Notes: generated by a model from the letters alone, not told the origin. A stretch of DNA of 46,130 nt from Gammaproteobacteria bacterium HGW-Gammaproteobacteria-2 (GCA_002840015.1 PGZE01000004.1:94801-140930), one strand, 5' to 3'. Counted from the first letter of the stretch, positions 25,783 to 35,658 are shown. Numbers and translations: made by a program.

Positions 25783-27933
25783 ATGCATAGCCCATCCCGC
25801 CGCCGTGTTCTCCAGGTCATCACCGTCAGCGCCAGTGCCGCAGCGCTGATGCCCTCACGGTTGGTGCTGGCGGCGATGGCGAGCGATGCCATCGCCATTT
25901 CACGCACCGCGTTTCCACAGTCGGTTGCATCAGGCGACCCGCGTCCGGATCGGGTGCTGTTGTGGACACGCATCACAGACGATCCCGCGCCTTCGCGGGT
26001 GCGGGTGCAGGTGGCCGATGATCCGGCATTCACCGCATTGCGGGTGGATCGTGACGTGGCGGTATATGGCGACAGCGATGGCTGCGTGAAGGTGCACATC
26101 ACCGGTTTACAGCCGGGCACCGGCTATCACTTCCGTTTCCTGCTCGATGACGGCGATCAATTTGTGGCATCACCGACCGGACGCACCCGTACCGCTGCTG
26201 CCGCTGACGCCGATGTGCCGGTGCGCTTTGCCTTCATGAGCTGTCAGGATTTCGGAGGGCGCTGGTACAACACACTGCTGCCGCTGCTCGAACAGGAACT
26301 CGATTTCGTACTGCACCTTGGCGACTTCATCTACGAAACCGTGGGCGCGCCCGGCTTTCAGAGCGTCAGCGCCGAACGCTCGATCACCTTCGATGATCGC
26401 GCCGGCGCGATCGCATTGGGCGATGCCGATTCGGATTATTTTGCCGCACGCAGCTTGAGCAATTACCGCCAGTTACATCGCAGCTTCCGCAGCGACCCGG
26501 TGCTGCAGGCGTTGCTGGAGCGGGTGCCGCTGGTGGCGATCTGGGATGACCACGAGTTTTCCGACGATTGCTGGCAGGACAACGGCACCTATGCCGACGG
26601 CGCGCACAGCGAGCGCGATGGCGAGCGCCGGCGCAATGCCGAGCAGGCCTATTTCGAGTATCTGCCGGTGGATGTTGACAGCGGCGGCGATGACGGCCTG
26701 CCGGTCGCGCGCGATCGGCTATTCCCAAAGACGAAAATATGGCGCGACTTGCGTTTCGGTCGCAACCTGCACCTGCTGCTCACCGATTACCGCAGCGCCC
26801 GGCCTGACCACCTGATACCCGAGGACGCATTTCCCGGCGCGTTGATTTTTGATCGCGCTGCCTTGCACCAGCGGCTGCCGGAGTTGGGCTTGCGCTACAC
26901 CGAACTGGAACCGTCATTGATCCCGTACCTCGATCTGGACACGCCCGCCTTCGCGCCGTTGCGCGCACCCTTGCGTGCGGTGCTGGAACAAGCCTATCTC
27001 GCCGCCGGACAATCGGGCGAAGATGCCGCAAGGCGCGCCGATGCCGCCGCCAAAGGCCAGATCGCGCTGCCTGCACTCAATCAATTTCTCGCCGCGTACA
27101 ACGCAAACGCACCGACATCGCAACAGGTGGCCTTGCCGCCAGCAGACGCCGACTACGAGCGCGGACTGCCCTGGCTTGCGCTCGGCAAGACGCGCTTGTT
27201 CGACGCCATCGGCTCGCGCTACTTCGTGGTCAAGGACAGCTACGATCTGTATGTTGCCTTGCGAGGGCTTGATGGCATCGGCAGCGCCTACGGCAGCGAA
27301 CAGGCCGCCTGGCTGAGCAAAACGCTGAGTGCCAGCGATGCCAACTGGAAGGTGGTTGCCAGCTCGGTGTCGTTCACCTCGCTGGTACTTGACCTTGCCC
27401 GTCCCGAACTGGAGGCGCCGGCAGCGATGCGTAGGCAGTTCTATCTCAACGTCGATCAGTGGGATGGTTTTCCGCAAGAGCGTCAGCACCTGATAAACAA
27501 GGTGTTCGATCCAGCCGGCGGGGTGATTGTGTTGTCCGGCGATATCCATGCCGGTTTCGTCACCCAGCACAGCGCGCACACGGTGGAGTTCACCACGCCT
27601 GCGGTGTCCTCGGAAACCTTGAAGGGAATCCTTGCGCGCAGTGTCGGCGGCAATCCGGATGCGCCATCGCGCCGCACGGGTGAACACATGGTGGCGCAAC
27701 TGGATGAATTACTCATGCACGGCTATGACGCGCTTCGCTACGCCAACACCGACCATCATGGCGTTGGCGTGCTGGCGCTCGATGGTGTGCAGGTTGATGT
27801 GCGATTGCTGGAACTGCCTGGCGATGCCTGCCAGCAGCGGCTTTATGATGCGCCACGCCAGTTGCGGGCATTGAGCGAGGAACGGCGATTCTCTGTCGCA
27901 CGCGCCAGCATGCAGATCAAACGCGTGAGTTGA
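25783..27933 (+). CDS. PhoD-like alkaline phosphatase, Tat-exported
   Basis: A 716-residue precursor from ATG 25783 with GGAG upstream. The N-terminus MHSPSRRRVLQVITVSASAAALMPSRLVLA is a twin-arginine signal. Next comes the PhoD N-terminal beta domain (FPQSVASGDPRPDRVLLWTRI, residues about 45-65) and the metallophosphatase core: FMSCQDF, HLGDFIYE with Asp181, WDDHEFSDD with Asp256 and His257, and GDIHAGF with Asp587 and His589. Such enzymes release phosphate from phosphomono- or diesters in the periplasm with Ca/Fe cofactors. The core has a long insertion between the DDHE and GDIH motifs (about 330 residues), longer than in Bacillus PhoD. The divergent TonB receptor may once have served the same pathway. 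Confidence 0.9.
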   Translation: MHSPSRRRVLQVITVSASAAALMPSRLVLAAMASDAIAISRTAFPQSVASGDPRPDRVLLWTRITDDPAPSRVRVQVADDPAFTALRVDRDVAVYGDSDGCVKVHITGLQPGTGYHFRFLLDDGDQFVASPTGRTRTAAAADADVPVRFAFMSCQDFGGRWYNTLLPLLEQELDFVLHLGDFIYETVGAPGFQSVSAERSITFDDRAGAIALGDADSDYFAARSLSNYRQLHRSFRSDPVLQALLERVPLVAIWDDHEFSDDCWQDNGTYADGAHSERDGERRRNAEQAYFEYLPVDVDSGGDDGLPVARDRLFPKTKIWRDLRFGRNLHLLLTDYRSARPDHLIPEDAFPGALIFDRAALHQRLPELGLRYTELEPSLIPYLDLDTPAFAPLRAPLRAVLEQAYLAAGQSGEDAARRADAAAKGQIALPALNQFLAAYNANAPTSQQVALPPADADYERGLPWLALGKTRLFDAIGSRYFVVKDSYDLYVALRGLDGIGSAYGSEQAAWLSKTLSASDANWKVVASSVSFTSLVLDLARPELEAPAAMRRQFYLNVDQWDGFPQERQHLINKVFDPAGGVIVLSGDIHAGFVTQHSAHTVEFTTPAVSSETLKGILARSVGGNPDAPSRRTGEHMVAQLDELLMHGYDALRYANTDHHGVGVLALDGVQVDVRLLELPGDACQQRLYDAPRQLRALSEERRFSVARASMQIKRVS

Positions 27934-28273
27934 GCCGAAGCCCTGATGGACTGTTATCGCAGGCGCACACCACCAAGGTCGCTCAGAGCAAGCCGTCAGC
28001 GCAGCGAAAGCAGCTGCCCCTGTTGCGGTTTGCAATGGCTTCCAGCGTTCGCTGCAATGACGTGAGTGGCGGGTCGATATGCCGAGTGCGCCACCGGCAT
28101 GCCGCAGTACACCACCAGCACTTCGTCGCTGTCGGCGAACATCCGCACAGGGTGCTATAGGCCTTCGCGGGCTTCGCGGTTGGCCAGGGTTTTCAAGGAA
28201 AATCTCGGACGTGGAGCAAAACGTGACACAATTTTAGTTACTGCGACACCTTCGTCGACGCCTGTTTTTTACC
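27934..28273. other. Intergenic region before recQ, holds one copy of a 31-bp repeat
   Basis: 340 bp without a supported gene. The left part is featureless to me; 28032-28062 is one copy of the repeat that also follows recQ. The recQ promoter should lie in 28200-28270, an AT-richer stretch (ACACAATTTTAGTTACTG), but no good -35/-10 pair was found. Confidence 0.6.
28032..28062. repeat. Left copy of the 31-bp repeat flanking recQ
   Basis: Starts GCAATGGCTTCCAGCG and ends GCTGCAATGACG. It equals the copy at 30142-30172 at 30 of 31 positions, in the same orientation, and weaker similarity extends about 10 bp to the left. Confidence 0.9.
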
Positions 28274-30073
28274 ATGTCCGAAAGCCCGTTAAGCCTGCTC
28301 CTCCGCGTCTTCGGCTACCCCGCGTTTCGCGGCGATCAGGCGGCCATCGTCGATACCTTGGTGGCGGGTGGCGACGCGCTGGTGCTGATGCCCACCGGCG
28401 GCGGCAAGTCGCTGTGTTTCCAGATTCCGGCGCTGCTGCGCGAGGGCTGCGCGGTGGTCGTCTCGCCGCTGATCGCGCTGATGCAGGATCAAGTCGCCGC
28501 CTTGAAGGAACTAGGCATCGCCGCCGAGTTTTTGAACTCGAGTCTGGACGCGGCGACAGCCGCGCGGGTGGAGCACGATTTCGTCTCCGGCCAGTTGAAG
28601 CTGTTGTACGTCGCGCCGGAACGTCTGCTGACGCCGCGTTTTCAAGCGCAGCTCGAACAGGCGCAGATCGCGTTGTTCGCCATCGACGAAGCGCACTGCG
28701 TGTCGCAATGGGGGCACGACTTCCGCCCTGAGTATTTGGGCTTGTCCGCGTTGCACGAACATTTTCCGCACGTACCGCGCATCGCGCTCACCGCGACCGC
28801 CGACACGGCAACCCGCGCCGAAATCCTGGCGCGACTGGATTTGGGCGCTGCGCGCGTGTTCGTCGCCAGCTTCGACCGCCCCAACATCCGTTACCGCATT
28901 GCCGAAAAAACCGAGCCACGCCGCCAGCTGCACGATTTTCTCGGTGAACACAGGGGTGAAGCCGGCATCGTGTATTGCAGCACGCGCAAAAAAGTCGAGG
29001 AGACCGCCGAAGCACTGAAGCAGTCCGGCTTCACCGCTTTGCCGTACCACGGCGGCATGGACAACGACACCCGTCGCCGCCATCAGCAGCAATTCCTGCG
29101 CGATGACGGCGTCGTCATGGTCGCCACGCTGGCGTTCGGCATGGGCATCGACAAGCCCGACGTGCGCTTTGTCGCCCACCTCGACCTGCCGCGATCGGTT
29201 GAAGGCTACTACCAGGAAACCGGCCGTGCCGGTCGCGACGGCGAGCCTGCCGAGGCCTGGATGGCGTGGGGCCTGCAGGATGTCGTCACCCAGCGCCGCT
29301 TTATCGACGAGGGTGAAGCCGAAGACGCCCACAAGCGCAGCGGCCACGCCAAACTGGATGCATTGGTTGGCCTGTGCGAAGCCGCCAGCTGCCGCCGCAT
29401 GGCGTTACTGAGTTATTTTGGCGAAGCCAGCCAGCCCTGCGGCAACTGCGACGTCTGCCTCAATCCACCGACGCTGTGGGACGGCACCGAAGCCGCGCAA
29501 AAGTTGTTGAGCGCGGTCTACCGCACCGGCCAGCGTTTCGGTGCCAGCCACGTCATCGACGTGCTGCTCGGCAAGACCACCGAAAAAGTCGACAAGTTCG
29601 GCCACACCCGCTTGAGCGTGTTCGGCATCGGCGCCAGCCAAACCGACAAGGTCTGGCGTGCCGTGTTGCGGCAACTGGTGGTGCGCGGGCTGCTGGAAGT
29701 CGATCACACTGCTTACGGCGCGCTGAAATTGACCGCCGCCGCCAAGCCGGTATTGAAGGGCGAAGAAACGGTGATGCTGCGCGTGATCCAAGTACGACCT
29801 GCGCGCAGCAAAAAATCGCGCTTCGCACCCCGCCCCGGCGAAGGCGTCCACAACGACGAAAATCCGCTGTTCCTTTCCCTGCGCGCCTGGCGCCGCGAAA
29901 CCGCCAACGAAAAAGGCGTCCCCGCCTACGTCATCCTGCACGACGCCACCCTGCGCGAAATCGCCGCCCGCCGCCCTGCCACGCTGGCCGAACTGGGCGA
30001 GATATCCGGGCTGGGGACGAAGAAGCTGGAAGCTTATGGCGAGGATGTGCTGATGGTGGTGACGCAAGGCTGA
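28274..30073 (+). CDS. recQ: ATP-dependent DNA helicase RecQ
   Basis: A 599-residue 3'-5' superfamily 2 helicase for recombination and fork repair. Domains: helicase core with Walker A MPTGGGKSLCF (Lys45), motif II DEAHCVSQWGHDFRPEY (138-154), QETGRAGRDGEP (motif VI); RecQ-C-terminal zinc-binding region with C373, C389, C392 and C395; winged helix; and a C-terminal HRDC domain (about residues 520-599: LFLSLRAWRRETANEKGVPAYVILHDATLREIA). Length and order match E. coli RecQ. No clear ribosome binding site precedes the ATG (TTTTTTACC), which may mean weak or leaderless translation. The gene stands alone between two copies of a 31-bp repeat. Confidence 0.97.
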   Translation: MSESPLSLLLRVFGYPAFRGDQAAIVDTLVAGGDALVLMPTGGGKSLCFQIPALLREGCAVVVSPLIALMQDQVAALKELGIAAEFLNSSLDAATAARVEHDFVSGQLKLLYVAPERLLTPRFQAQLEQAQIALFAIDEAHCVSQWGHDFRPEYLGLSALHEHFPHVPRIALTATADTATRAEILARLDLGAARVFVASFDRPNIRYRIAEKTEPRRQLHDFLGEHRGEAGIVYCSTRKKVEETAEALKQSGFTALPYHGGMDNDTRRRHQQQFLRDDGVVMVATLAFGMGIDKPDVRFVAHLDLPRSVEGYYQETGRAGRDGEPAEAWMAWGLQDVVTQRRFIDEGEAEDAHKRSGHAKLDALVGLCEAASCRRMALLSYFGEASQPCGNCDVCLNPPTLWDGTEAAQKLLSAVYRTGQRFGASHVIDVLLGKTTEKVDKFGHTRLSVFGIGASQTDKVWRAVLRQLVVRGLLEVDHTAYGALKLTAAAKPVLKGEETVMLRVIQVRPARSKKSRFAPRPGEGVHNDENPLFLSLRAWRRETANEKGVPAYVILHDATLREIAARRPATLAELGEISGLGTKKLEAYGEDVLMVVTQG

Positions 30074-30141
30074 GCAAGCACGCCATCTGCTGGTGCTGAC
30101 GAACGCCAAGCCGCGTTCTGAAGTTAACCAGATTGCTGTTG

Positions 30142-30172
30142 GCAATGGCTTCCAGCGCTCGCTGCAATGACG
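30142..30172. repeat. Right copy of the 31-bp repeat flanking recQ
   Basis: Same orientation and 30 of 31 identical to the copy at 28032-28062 (the difference is GCGCTCGC here against GCGTTCGC). It lies 69 bp after the recQ stop in an otherwise empty 228-bp gap. Confidence 0.9.
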
Positions 30173-30301
30173 AGAGCATCCTTGAACCCACCGGTTGCCG
30201 GTGATCTGCACGTTCAGGCTGAAGTGCGCTGCACCGGTTGGTGAGATATCGCCGACTGTTTTTTGGTAGGACATTTCAACGAAATCGGGCAAGCTGTTGC
30301 C

Positions 30302-31075
30302 ATGCTCGGGTTCAAACAATCGTCGGCACCAACCAGTCATCGCGAACAGGTGACGATCACTCTTGCCGATGGTCGAGGCGTGACCCTGCTGCGGGTGCGC
30401 GACAGGCGTGCAAAACGCATGCGGCTTTCGGTCAGCGAGCGCGGTGTTCGCCTGACCCTGCCGCGCGCGGTGTCGCTGCGCGCAGCCGATGCGTTCATCC
30501 AGGAACACGATGGCTGGCTGATCGCTCAGCTGGATCGGTTAAGCGGGAGTGCCACGCCGACGCTGCTCATCCGGGGTTCGTGTGAGCCAATACCGCTGCG
30601 TGGTGAATTATTGCCATTACGCTGGGCTGAAGGGCGCTACGCCCGCGTCGATCGTGACGCGCATGGCGTTTGCCTCAGCCTGCCGGCTAATGCCGATGAT
30701 TCACGCGCGCGCTTGGCCCTGCACGAGTTTTATCTGTCGCAGGCGCGTGCCGATGTGGGGCAATGGTTGCCGAAGTATTTACCGCATCTGCGTAGCGCGC
30801 CGCGGACGATCCGCATCCGCGCGATGTCGTCACTATGGGGTTCGCTCAGTGCCAACGATGCGCTATCACTGGATTTATCACTGGTGCTCGGGCCGCCGGC
30901 TGCGTTCGAGTACGTTTTGATACACGAGCTGTGCCATTTGCATCAACGCAATCACTCGCCGGCTTTCTGGCGCGAGGTTGAACGGCATTGTCCGGATTGG
31001 CGCGTGCATCGAGCCTGGTTCCGCGAACACGGTATGGCGCTGAAATCCACCTTGCGCCAGCTCACCACGCGCTGA
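30302..31075 (+). CDS. YgjP-like metal-dependent hydrolase (DUF45, M48-like)
   Basis: A 257-residue soluble protein from ATG 30302; the frame is open from TTG 30263 but the extra residues are not family-like. The N-terminal half includes RVRDRRAKRMRLSVSERGVRLTLPRAVSLRAADAFI, typical of the YgjP/DUF45 group, and the C-terminal half has the zinc-binding signature HELCHLHQRNHSPAFWREVE (H208, E209, H212, and H218 as likely third ligand), preceded by SSLWGSLSANDALSLDLSLVLGPPAAFEYV. These proteins are predicted metallopeptidases and their substrates are unknown. It is convergent with the EamA gene, 34 nt away. Confidence 0.9.
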   Translation: MLGFKQSSAPTSHREQVTITLADGRGVTLLRVRDRRAKRMRLSVSERGVRLTLPRAVSLRAADAFIQEHDGWLIAQLDRLSGSATPTLLIRGSCEPIPLRGELLPLRWAEGRYARVDRDAHGVCLSLPANADDSRARLALHEFYLSQARADVGQWLPKYLPHLRSAPRTIRIRAMSSLWGSLSANDALSLDLSLVLGPPAAFEYVLIHELCHLHQRNHSPAFWREVERHCPDWRVHRAWFREHGMALKSTLRQLTTR

Positions 31076-31109
31076 TTATGTGCAGTGGCGTCGCTTCGAT
31101 AACGTCACC

Positions 31110-32036
31110 TCAGCGCCGCTGACCCATCAATGCCGCCAACGCTGAACCAATCACCACCGTCGCCGCACCAGCAAAGCCAAGCCAGCTCACGTGTTCCGGG
31201 CGAATGAGTAAGGGCCAAGCGGCGTGGACGGCGCTCACTGCGGCAATCGACAACAACGGCGTCACCGCTAGAATGGTGGACACCCGCGAGGCTTCCCAGT
31301 GCGCCAGAGCCTCGGCAAAACAGCCATAGGCACCCAGCGTGTTGAGCGCACAGTAAAGCAGCAAGACGCCATGCAACGGGTCGAGCCGCAATAATGCCGC
31401 AGGCTGCGCGAAGGGGAAAAGCAGCACACTGGCGAGCGCGTAGATGACCAGCAAAATCAACCACGACGACAACCGCAGCAGCAGTTGCTTTTGCAACAGC
31501 GCATACACCGCCCAAACCACAGCGGCCAGCACCACGATCAGCGAGCCAAGCACATAACGCCCCGCTGGCAATGTATCAGCACGCAGTTGATCGGCAAAAA
31601 ACAGCGAGAGGCCGATCACGATGACGGCCAGGCCAGCCCATTGCCAGGCATTGAACCGCTCGCGAAAAACCACGATACCGCCGAGCGCCATCAATAACGG
31701 CGCCAACTGGATCAGCAATTGCGCGTTGGCCGGGGAGGTGTACTGCACTCCGAGCAGATAGAACACGTAATTGCCGATCAACATCACCCCGGCGAGCAGC
31801 AACAGCAGCCAATGGCGGCGGCGCAAATACGCCAGCGGCTTGAGCTTGCCACGCGCAGCCAGCCAGCCGCCAAGCAATACGAAGGCCACCACGAAGCGAA
31901 ACCAGGTGAGGGTAATGGCGTCGATCTGCTCCAGCGTGATCTTCAACGCCACCGGCAAAGTGGCCCAAAACCCGGCGGTAGCCAAAGCTAGGGTCAAACC
32001 CAGACGCCAGCGACCGGAGGCCTGATGCAGAGACAT
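31110..32036 (-). CDS. EamA-family (DMT superfamily) transporter
   Basis: A 308-residue inner-membrane protein from ATG 32036 (MSLHQASGRWRLGL) with about ten helices arranged as two EamA repeats, typical of drug/metabolite transporters. The first repeat has FWATLPVALKITLEQIDAITLTWFRFVVAF, the second starts near VLAAVVWAVYALLQKQLL. An in-frame ATG 18 codons upstream adds a hydrophilic leader and is less likely. The substrate is not inferable. It is divergent from the lipoprotein gene across about 180 bp. Confidence 0.88.
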   Translation of the reverse strand: MSLHQASGRWRLGLTLALATAGFWATLPVALKITLEQIDAITLTWFRFVVAFVLLGGWLAARGKLKPLAYLRRRHWLLLLLAGVMLIGNYVFYLLGVQYTSPANAQLLIQLAPLLMALGGIVVFRERFNAWQWAGLAVIVIGLSLFFADQLRADTLPAGRYVLGSLIVVLAAVVWAVYALLQKQLLLRLSSWLILLVIYALASVLLFPFAQPAALLRLDPLHGVLLLYCALNTLGAYGCFAEALAHWEASRVSTILAVTPLLSIAAVSAVHAAWPLLIRPEHVSWLGFAGAATVVIGSALAALMGQRR

Positions 32037-32214
32037 GGAAATCCAGTGCGCGTGAGTGGAGGCAGTTGCGATTGTCACACGCGCAGCCATCGCCAGCGAT
32101 ATGCCGTAAGGTTCAGGGGTAATTCACTGCAACAGGCAAAGACTGCGGTTGTCTGCTAACGCTGCCATGGCGATATCGCCCAGGCATGTGTGACCCATTT
32201 CGCGGAGGCTTGTC

Positions 32215-33171
32215 ATGTTTGTCAAAACCATGGTTTCGGTTGCGTTGATCGTGCTGTTTGCGGGCTGCGCGAGCTATGGCAGTGGCTATCGCGATGGTGC
32301 GTACTACCGGCCATCGCGCGGCGATGAAGGCGACTATTATTACGGTCGGCCGCCGGTCAATCGCGGCTACTACCGCCCGTATTACGGACCCTATGGCACC
32401 CCGTTTTACTATTCGCCGTATCCGTACTATCAGCCATACCGGTATCGACCGTACTACGGCCCGTATCGTTCGTCGTATTACGGCTCGGGCTTCGGCGCCT
32501 CGTATGCGTACGGCGGTTTCGCAGGCTATCGTGATTACGGATATTCCGGTTTTGGCTTGGGCTTTGTCTACAGCGACCGTGATCGGAGCCATGGTCGTGG
32601 ACGCCATGATCGTCGCGGACGCAATGATCGCGACGCGCACAATCGATCCGATCACGATGAGCGTCGAGACGATCAAATGGGTCGTTTTGGTGCGGCACCG
32701 ATCAGCGATGGTCGCCATCGCCGCGACGCGCAACCTGGGCGACCCGGTTATGGCCATGATCCACGAGTGTTTGAGCGCCGGCTGACGCAGCCGACACCCG
32801 GTTTGCGTGTTGCGCCGGAACAGCCAGCCACGGTGCGGCTTCGGTCTGATGGTGGCCGTATCGTGCAGATGCGCCGGGTCGATGTCGAGCAAGGCAAAAA
32901 CAAACAACGATTGACGCCCCAGCCCACGCGCGTTGCCCCAGTGAGTTCGCCGGAAACATTGCGTGCGGGTCCGGCGCCGGTATATCGAGGTACCCGAGAA
33001 AATCGGCCACTGTCAGCGCGGGAAGCTACCGCGCCCAACCAGCCGCCATCGCGTTCGTCACCGCAAGCACGGAGTTCACAACGGGGGCTTAACGAGGAAG
33101 CACGTGATGCTGGTAAAAAAACGCGAAACTCATCACAATTAAAAAAGGTTGTTGACACCGTAGATGAATGA
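32215..33171 (+). CDS. Tyr/Gly-rich lipoprotein of unknown function
   Basis: A 318-residue protein with a lipoprotein signal peptide (MFVKTMVSVALIVLFAGC; lipobox LFAGC, Cys18) and GGAGG before the ATG. Residues 20-120 are a Tyr/Gly/Pro-rich low-complexity region with repeated YYxP, YRPYYGPY and YGG units. Residues 122-180 are very rich in Arg, Asp and His (RDRSHGRGRHDRRGRNDRDAH), and the remaining C-terminal part is a basic, Pro/Ser/Arg-rich, probably disordered tail (ending KKVVDTVDE). It looks like an envelope protein held by lipid, with low-complexity tails possibly interacting with polyanions. No family recognised. Confidence 0.8.
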   Translation: MFVKTMVSVALIVLFAGCASYGSGYRDGAYYRPSRGDEGDYYYGRPPVNRGYYRPYYGPYGTPFYYSPYPYYQPYRYRPYYGPYRSSYYGSGFGASYAYGGFAGYRDYGYSGFGLGFVYSDRDRSHGRGRHDRRGRNDRDAHNRSDHDERRDDQMGRFGAAPISDGRHRRDAQPGRPGYGHDPRVFERRLTQPTPGLRVAPEQPATVRLRSDGGRIVQMRRVDVEQGKNKQRLTPQPTRVAPVSSPETLRAGPAPVYRGTRENRPLSAREATAPNQPPSRSSPQARSSQRGLNEEARDAGKKTRNSSQLKKVVDTVDE

Positions 33172-33342
33172 GCGGCATATAACACTTGCACTGGATTTCA
33201 CGGCCACGCATCCTTGAACCCTGTGAGACTGTCTGACAGCAACTGACACGCCGCGTCGCTTTATGCCGCGATACGGCACCGGTCACCGGCACCCGGCATC
33301 AGGTCACCCTGGATACCCCCTGTTCCACTAGACCCGTCGGGT

Positions 33343-33369
33343 GCCGGCCTTTCTTCACGAAAGGCCGGC
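33343..33369. terminator. Perfect 11-bp hairpin, possible 3' end of the lipoprotein transcript
   Basis: GCCGGCCTTTC (33343-33353) and GAAAGGCCGGC (33359-33369) form a perfect stem around TTCAC. No T-run follows on either strand, so its role as a terminator is uncertain. It lies about 170 bp after the lipoprotein stop. Confidence 0.45.
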
Positions 33370-33557
33370 TTGTCGCCGTCGTGAATACCCCGATATCGAC
33401 TGAAACACGCCTTGCTGCGTGCCGTGGTGTTGTGTGGAACACGAGTGGACGCACAACGCACGTCAGCGCTTGCCGTGTATGGCCTGGTGCAGACCACGCC
33501 ACGCTGGCGCGACAGGTTCAGAGTGAATGGTGGCGCCTGTGGCGCCAACGAGAAGGT

Positions 33558-33587
33558 GGCCGGGAGGCGCCCCCGCGACTCCCGGCC
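33558..33587. other. Perfect 9-bp inverted repeat upstream of mnmG
   Basis: GGCCGGGAG (33558-33566) and CTCCCGGCC (33579-33587) pair perfectly around a 12-nt C-rich loop, about 195 bp before the mnmG start. Function unknown. Confidence 0.5.
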
Positions 33588-33780
33588 GGCATTCCCTCGA
33601 CACGCCTGGCCAGCCCCTGTTCCAGTTCCGGCCCGCGCCGCAGCGCGTGGCTGTCGGGGGTGCAAATAACTCACTGCATGAAGCGTGCCAGTTCGGGAGC
33701 CGCTACAATTCGCATCACGCCGCAAAACCCATTGTGAACACGATGCGTTCGCGGCACTGCAGTCAGGATGGTAGTCGTCA

Positions 33781-35658
33781 ATGTTCAACTATGACGTGAT
33801 CGTGGTGGGTGGCGGGCACGCCGGTACCGAGGCGGCGCTGGCGAGCGCGCGGGCGGGCGCGAACACCTTGCTGCTGACCCACAACATCGAAACCATCGGC
33901 CAGATGAGTTGCAACCCGGCGATTGGCGGTATTGGCAAAGGCCATCTGGTCAAGGAAATCGATGCATTGGGCGGCGTGATGGCGCATGCGGCCGATCTGG
34001 CTGGCATCCAGTGGCGCACGCTCAATGCACGCAAGGGGCCTGCCGTACGAGCTACCCGTTGCCAAGCCGATCGCAGCTTGTATCGCGCCGCTGTGCGCGA
34101 TGCGGTGCAGGCACAGCCCGGCCTGCATCTGTTTCAGCAGGCGGTTGATGACTTGTTGATCGAGGGCGAGCGCGTAGCCGGTGTGATGACCCAGGGCGGT
34201 CTGTGTTTTCGCGCGCCGTGTGTGGTGCTCACCGCCGGTACGTTTCTCGCCGGCAAGATCCATATCGGTGATCGCCAGTACGCCGGCGGCCGCGCTGGCG
34301 ATGCACCGGCGCAGACGCTGGCACAACGCCTGCGTGACCAGGCATTTCCGGTCGGCCGTCTCAAGACCGGCACACCGCCGCGCATCGATGCGCGCAGCAT
34401 CGATGTGTCGGTGATGACCGAGCAGCCCGGTGATGAGCCGATGCCGGTGTTCAGCACGCTCGGCAATGTGGCCCAGCATCCGCGCCAGGTATCGTGCTGG
34501 ATCACCCATACCAGCACGTGTACTCACGATCTGATTCGTGGCGCATTGGATCGCTCGCCGCTGTATACCGGCCAGATTGAAGGAGTTGGCCCACGCTATT
34601 GCCCGTCCATCGAAGACAAAGTGGTGCGTTTTGCCGACAAGGACAGCCACCAGATCTTCGTCGAGCCCGAAGGCCTCGACAGCATCGAGGTGTATCCCAA
34701 CGGCATTTCCACCTCGTTGCCGTTTGATGTGCAACTGGAGTTGGTGCGCACGATTCGTGGCTTTGAGCAGGCGCGCATCACGCGCCCAGGCTATGCCATT
34801 GAATACGATTATTTTGATCCGCGCGGGCTGCGGCCGTCACTGGAAACCAAGCATTTGGCCGGGCTGTTTTTCGCCGGCCAGATCAACGGCACCACCGGTT
34901 ACGAAGAAGCCGCCGCTCAGGGCCTGATCGCCGGCCTCAATGCCGCCCGTCAGGCGCGCGGGCTGGAACCATGGACACCGCGCCGCGATCAGGCCTATAT
35001 CGGTGTGCTGATCGATGATCTGATCAGCCACGGCACCCTGGAGCCTTACCGCATGTTTACCTCGCGTGCCGAATACCGCCTGCAACTGCGCGAGGACAAT
35101 GCCGACTTGCGGCTGACTGAAATCGGCCGCGAGTTGGGCGTTGTCGATGAGACGCGCTGGGTTGCTTATGCGCACAAGCGTGATGCCATCGAAGCCGAGC
35201 GTGAGCGTCTGCATGGCTTGTGGGCGACACCGGGCAATGCCTTGGGTGCGGCTTTGCAACGCACGCTGGATCTGGTCATCAGCCGCGAAACCCGGGTGCT
35301 GGATTTACTAAAGCGGCCGGAACTGGGCTATGCGCACTTGATGCAACTCGCCGAACTGGGCCCAGGCAGCGCTGATCCACTAGTCGCAGAGCAAGTGGAA
35401 ATCAGCGTGAAATATTCCGGCTATCTCAATCGTCAACGCGAAGAAATTGATCGCCAGCAACGACACGAAGAGACCGGTATTCCCGATGATTTTGATTATT
35501 GCAGCGTTACAGGCTTATCGACCGAAGTGCGCCAGAAGCTGATTGCCGCCACACCGGCAACGGTTGGTCAGGCGTCGCGCATTGCCGGTGTCACGCCTGC
35601 TTCGATCTCGTTGCTGCTGGTGCATCTGCTGCGGCAGCAGCGTCGCGATGTGGCCTGA
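33781..35658 (+). CDS. mnmG: tRNA uridine-5-carboxymethylaminomethyl modification enzyme MnmG
   Basis: A 625-residue FAD protein. Visible: the FAD-binding N-terminus [23 protein letters not shown] (GGGHAG at residues 10-15), [61 protein letters not shown], the [27 protein letters not shown] site, and the C-terminal helical domain that binds MnmE. With MnmE it installs the cmnm5 group on the wobble uridine of several tRNAs. Length matches E. coli MnmG (629). It is preceded by a long gene-free region and overlaps the next gene by 11 nt. Confidence 0.98.
   Translation: MFNYDVIVVGGGHAGTEAALASARAGANTLLLTHNIETIGQMSCNPAIGGIGKGHLVKEIDALGGVMAHAADLAGIQWRTLNARKGPAVRATRCQADRSLYRAAVRDAVQAQPGLHLFQQAVDDLLIEGERVAGVMTQGGLCFRAPCVVLTAGTFLAGKIHIGDRQYAGGRAGDAPAQTLAQRLRDQAFPVGRLKTGTPPRIDARSIDVSVMTEQPGDEPMPVFSTLGNVAQHPRQVSCWITHTSTCTHDLIRGALDRSPLYTGQIEGVGPRYCPSIEDKVVRFADKDSHQIFVEPEGLDSIEVYPNGISTSLPFDVQLELVRTIRGFEQARITRPGYAIEYDYFDPRGLRPSLETKHLAGLFFAGQINGTTGYEEAAAQGLIAGLNAARQARGLEPWTPRRDQAYIGVLIDDLISHGTLEPYRMFTSRAEYRLQLREDNADLRLTEIGRELGVVDETRWVAYAHKRDAIEAERERLHGLWATPGNALGAALQRTLDLVISRETRVLDLLKRPELGYAHLMQLAELGPGSADPLVAEQVEISVKYSGYLNRQREEIDRQQRHEETGIPDDFDYCSVTGLSTEVRQKLIAATPATVGQASRIAGVTPASISLLLVHLLRQQRRDVA

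Larger units (their letters stand above)
33172..33780. other. 609-bp intergenic region before mnmG, with hairpins
   Basis: No gene is supported. The antisense open frames have atypical composition. It holds two perfect hairpins (listed) and several smaller GC-rich palindromes (for example TGGCGCCTGTGGCGCC near 33532). I found no DnaA-box cluster. The last 120 bp should contain the mnmG promoter. Confidence 0.6.

Noticed and set aside
33172..33780. Replication origin next to mnmG (gidA)
   Set aside because: mnmG is next to oriC in many bacteria, but I found no DnaA-box cluster (TTATCCACA-like) and no AT-rich unwinding region here, and no rnpA/rpmH/dnaA genes nearby.
33261..33788. Minus-strand open frame upstream of mnmG
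   Set aside because: Translation is composition-biased without domain or signal features, it has no ribosome binding site, and it runs across the hairpins into the mnmG start.
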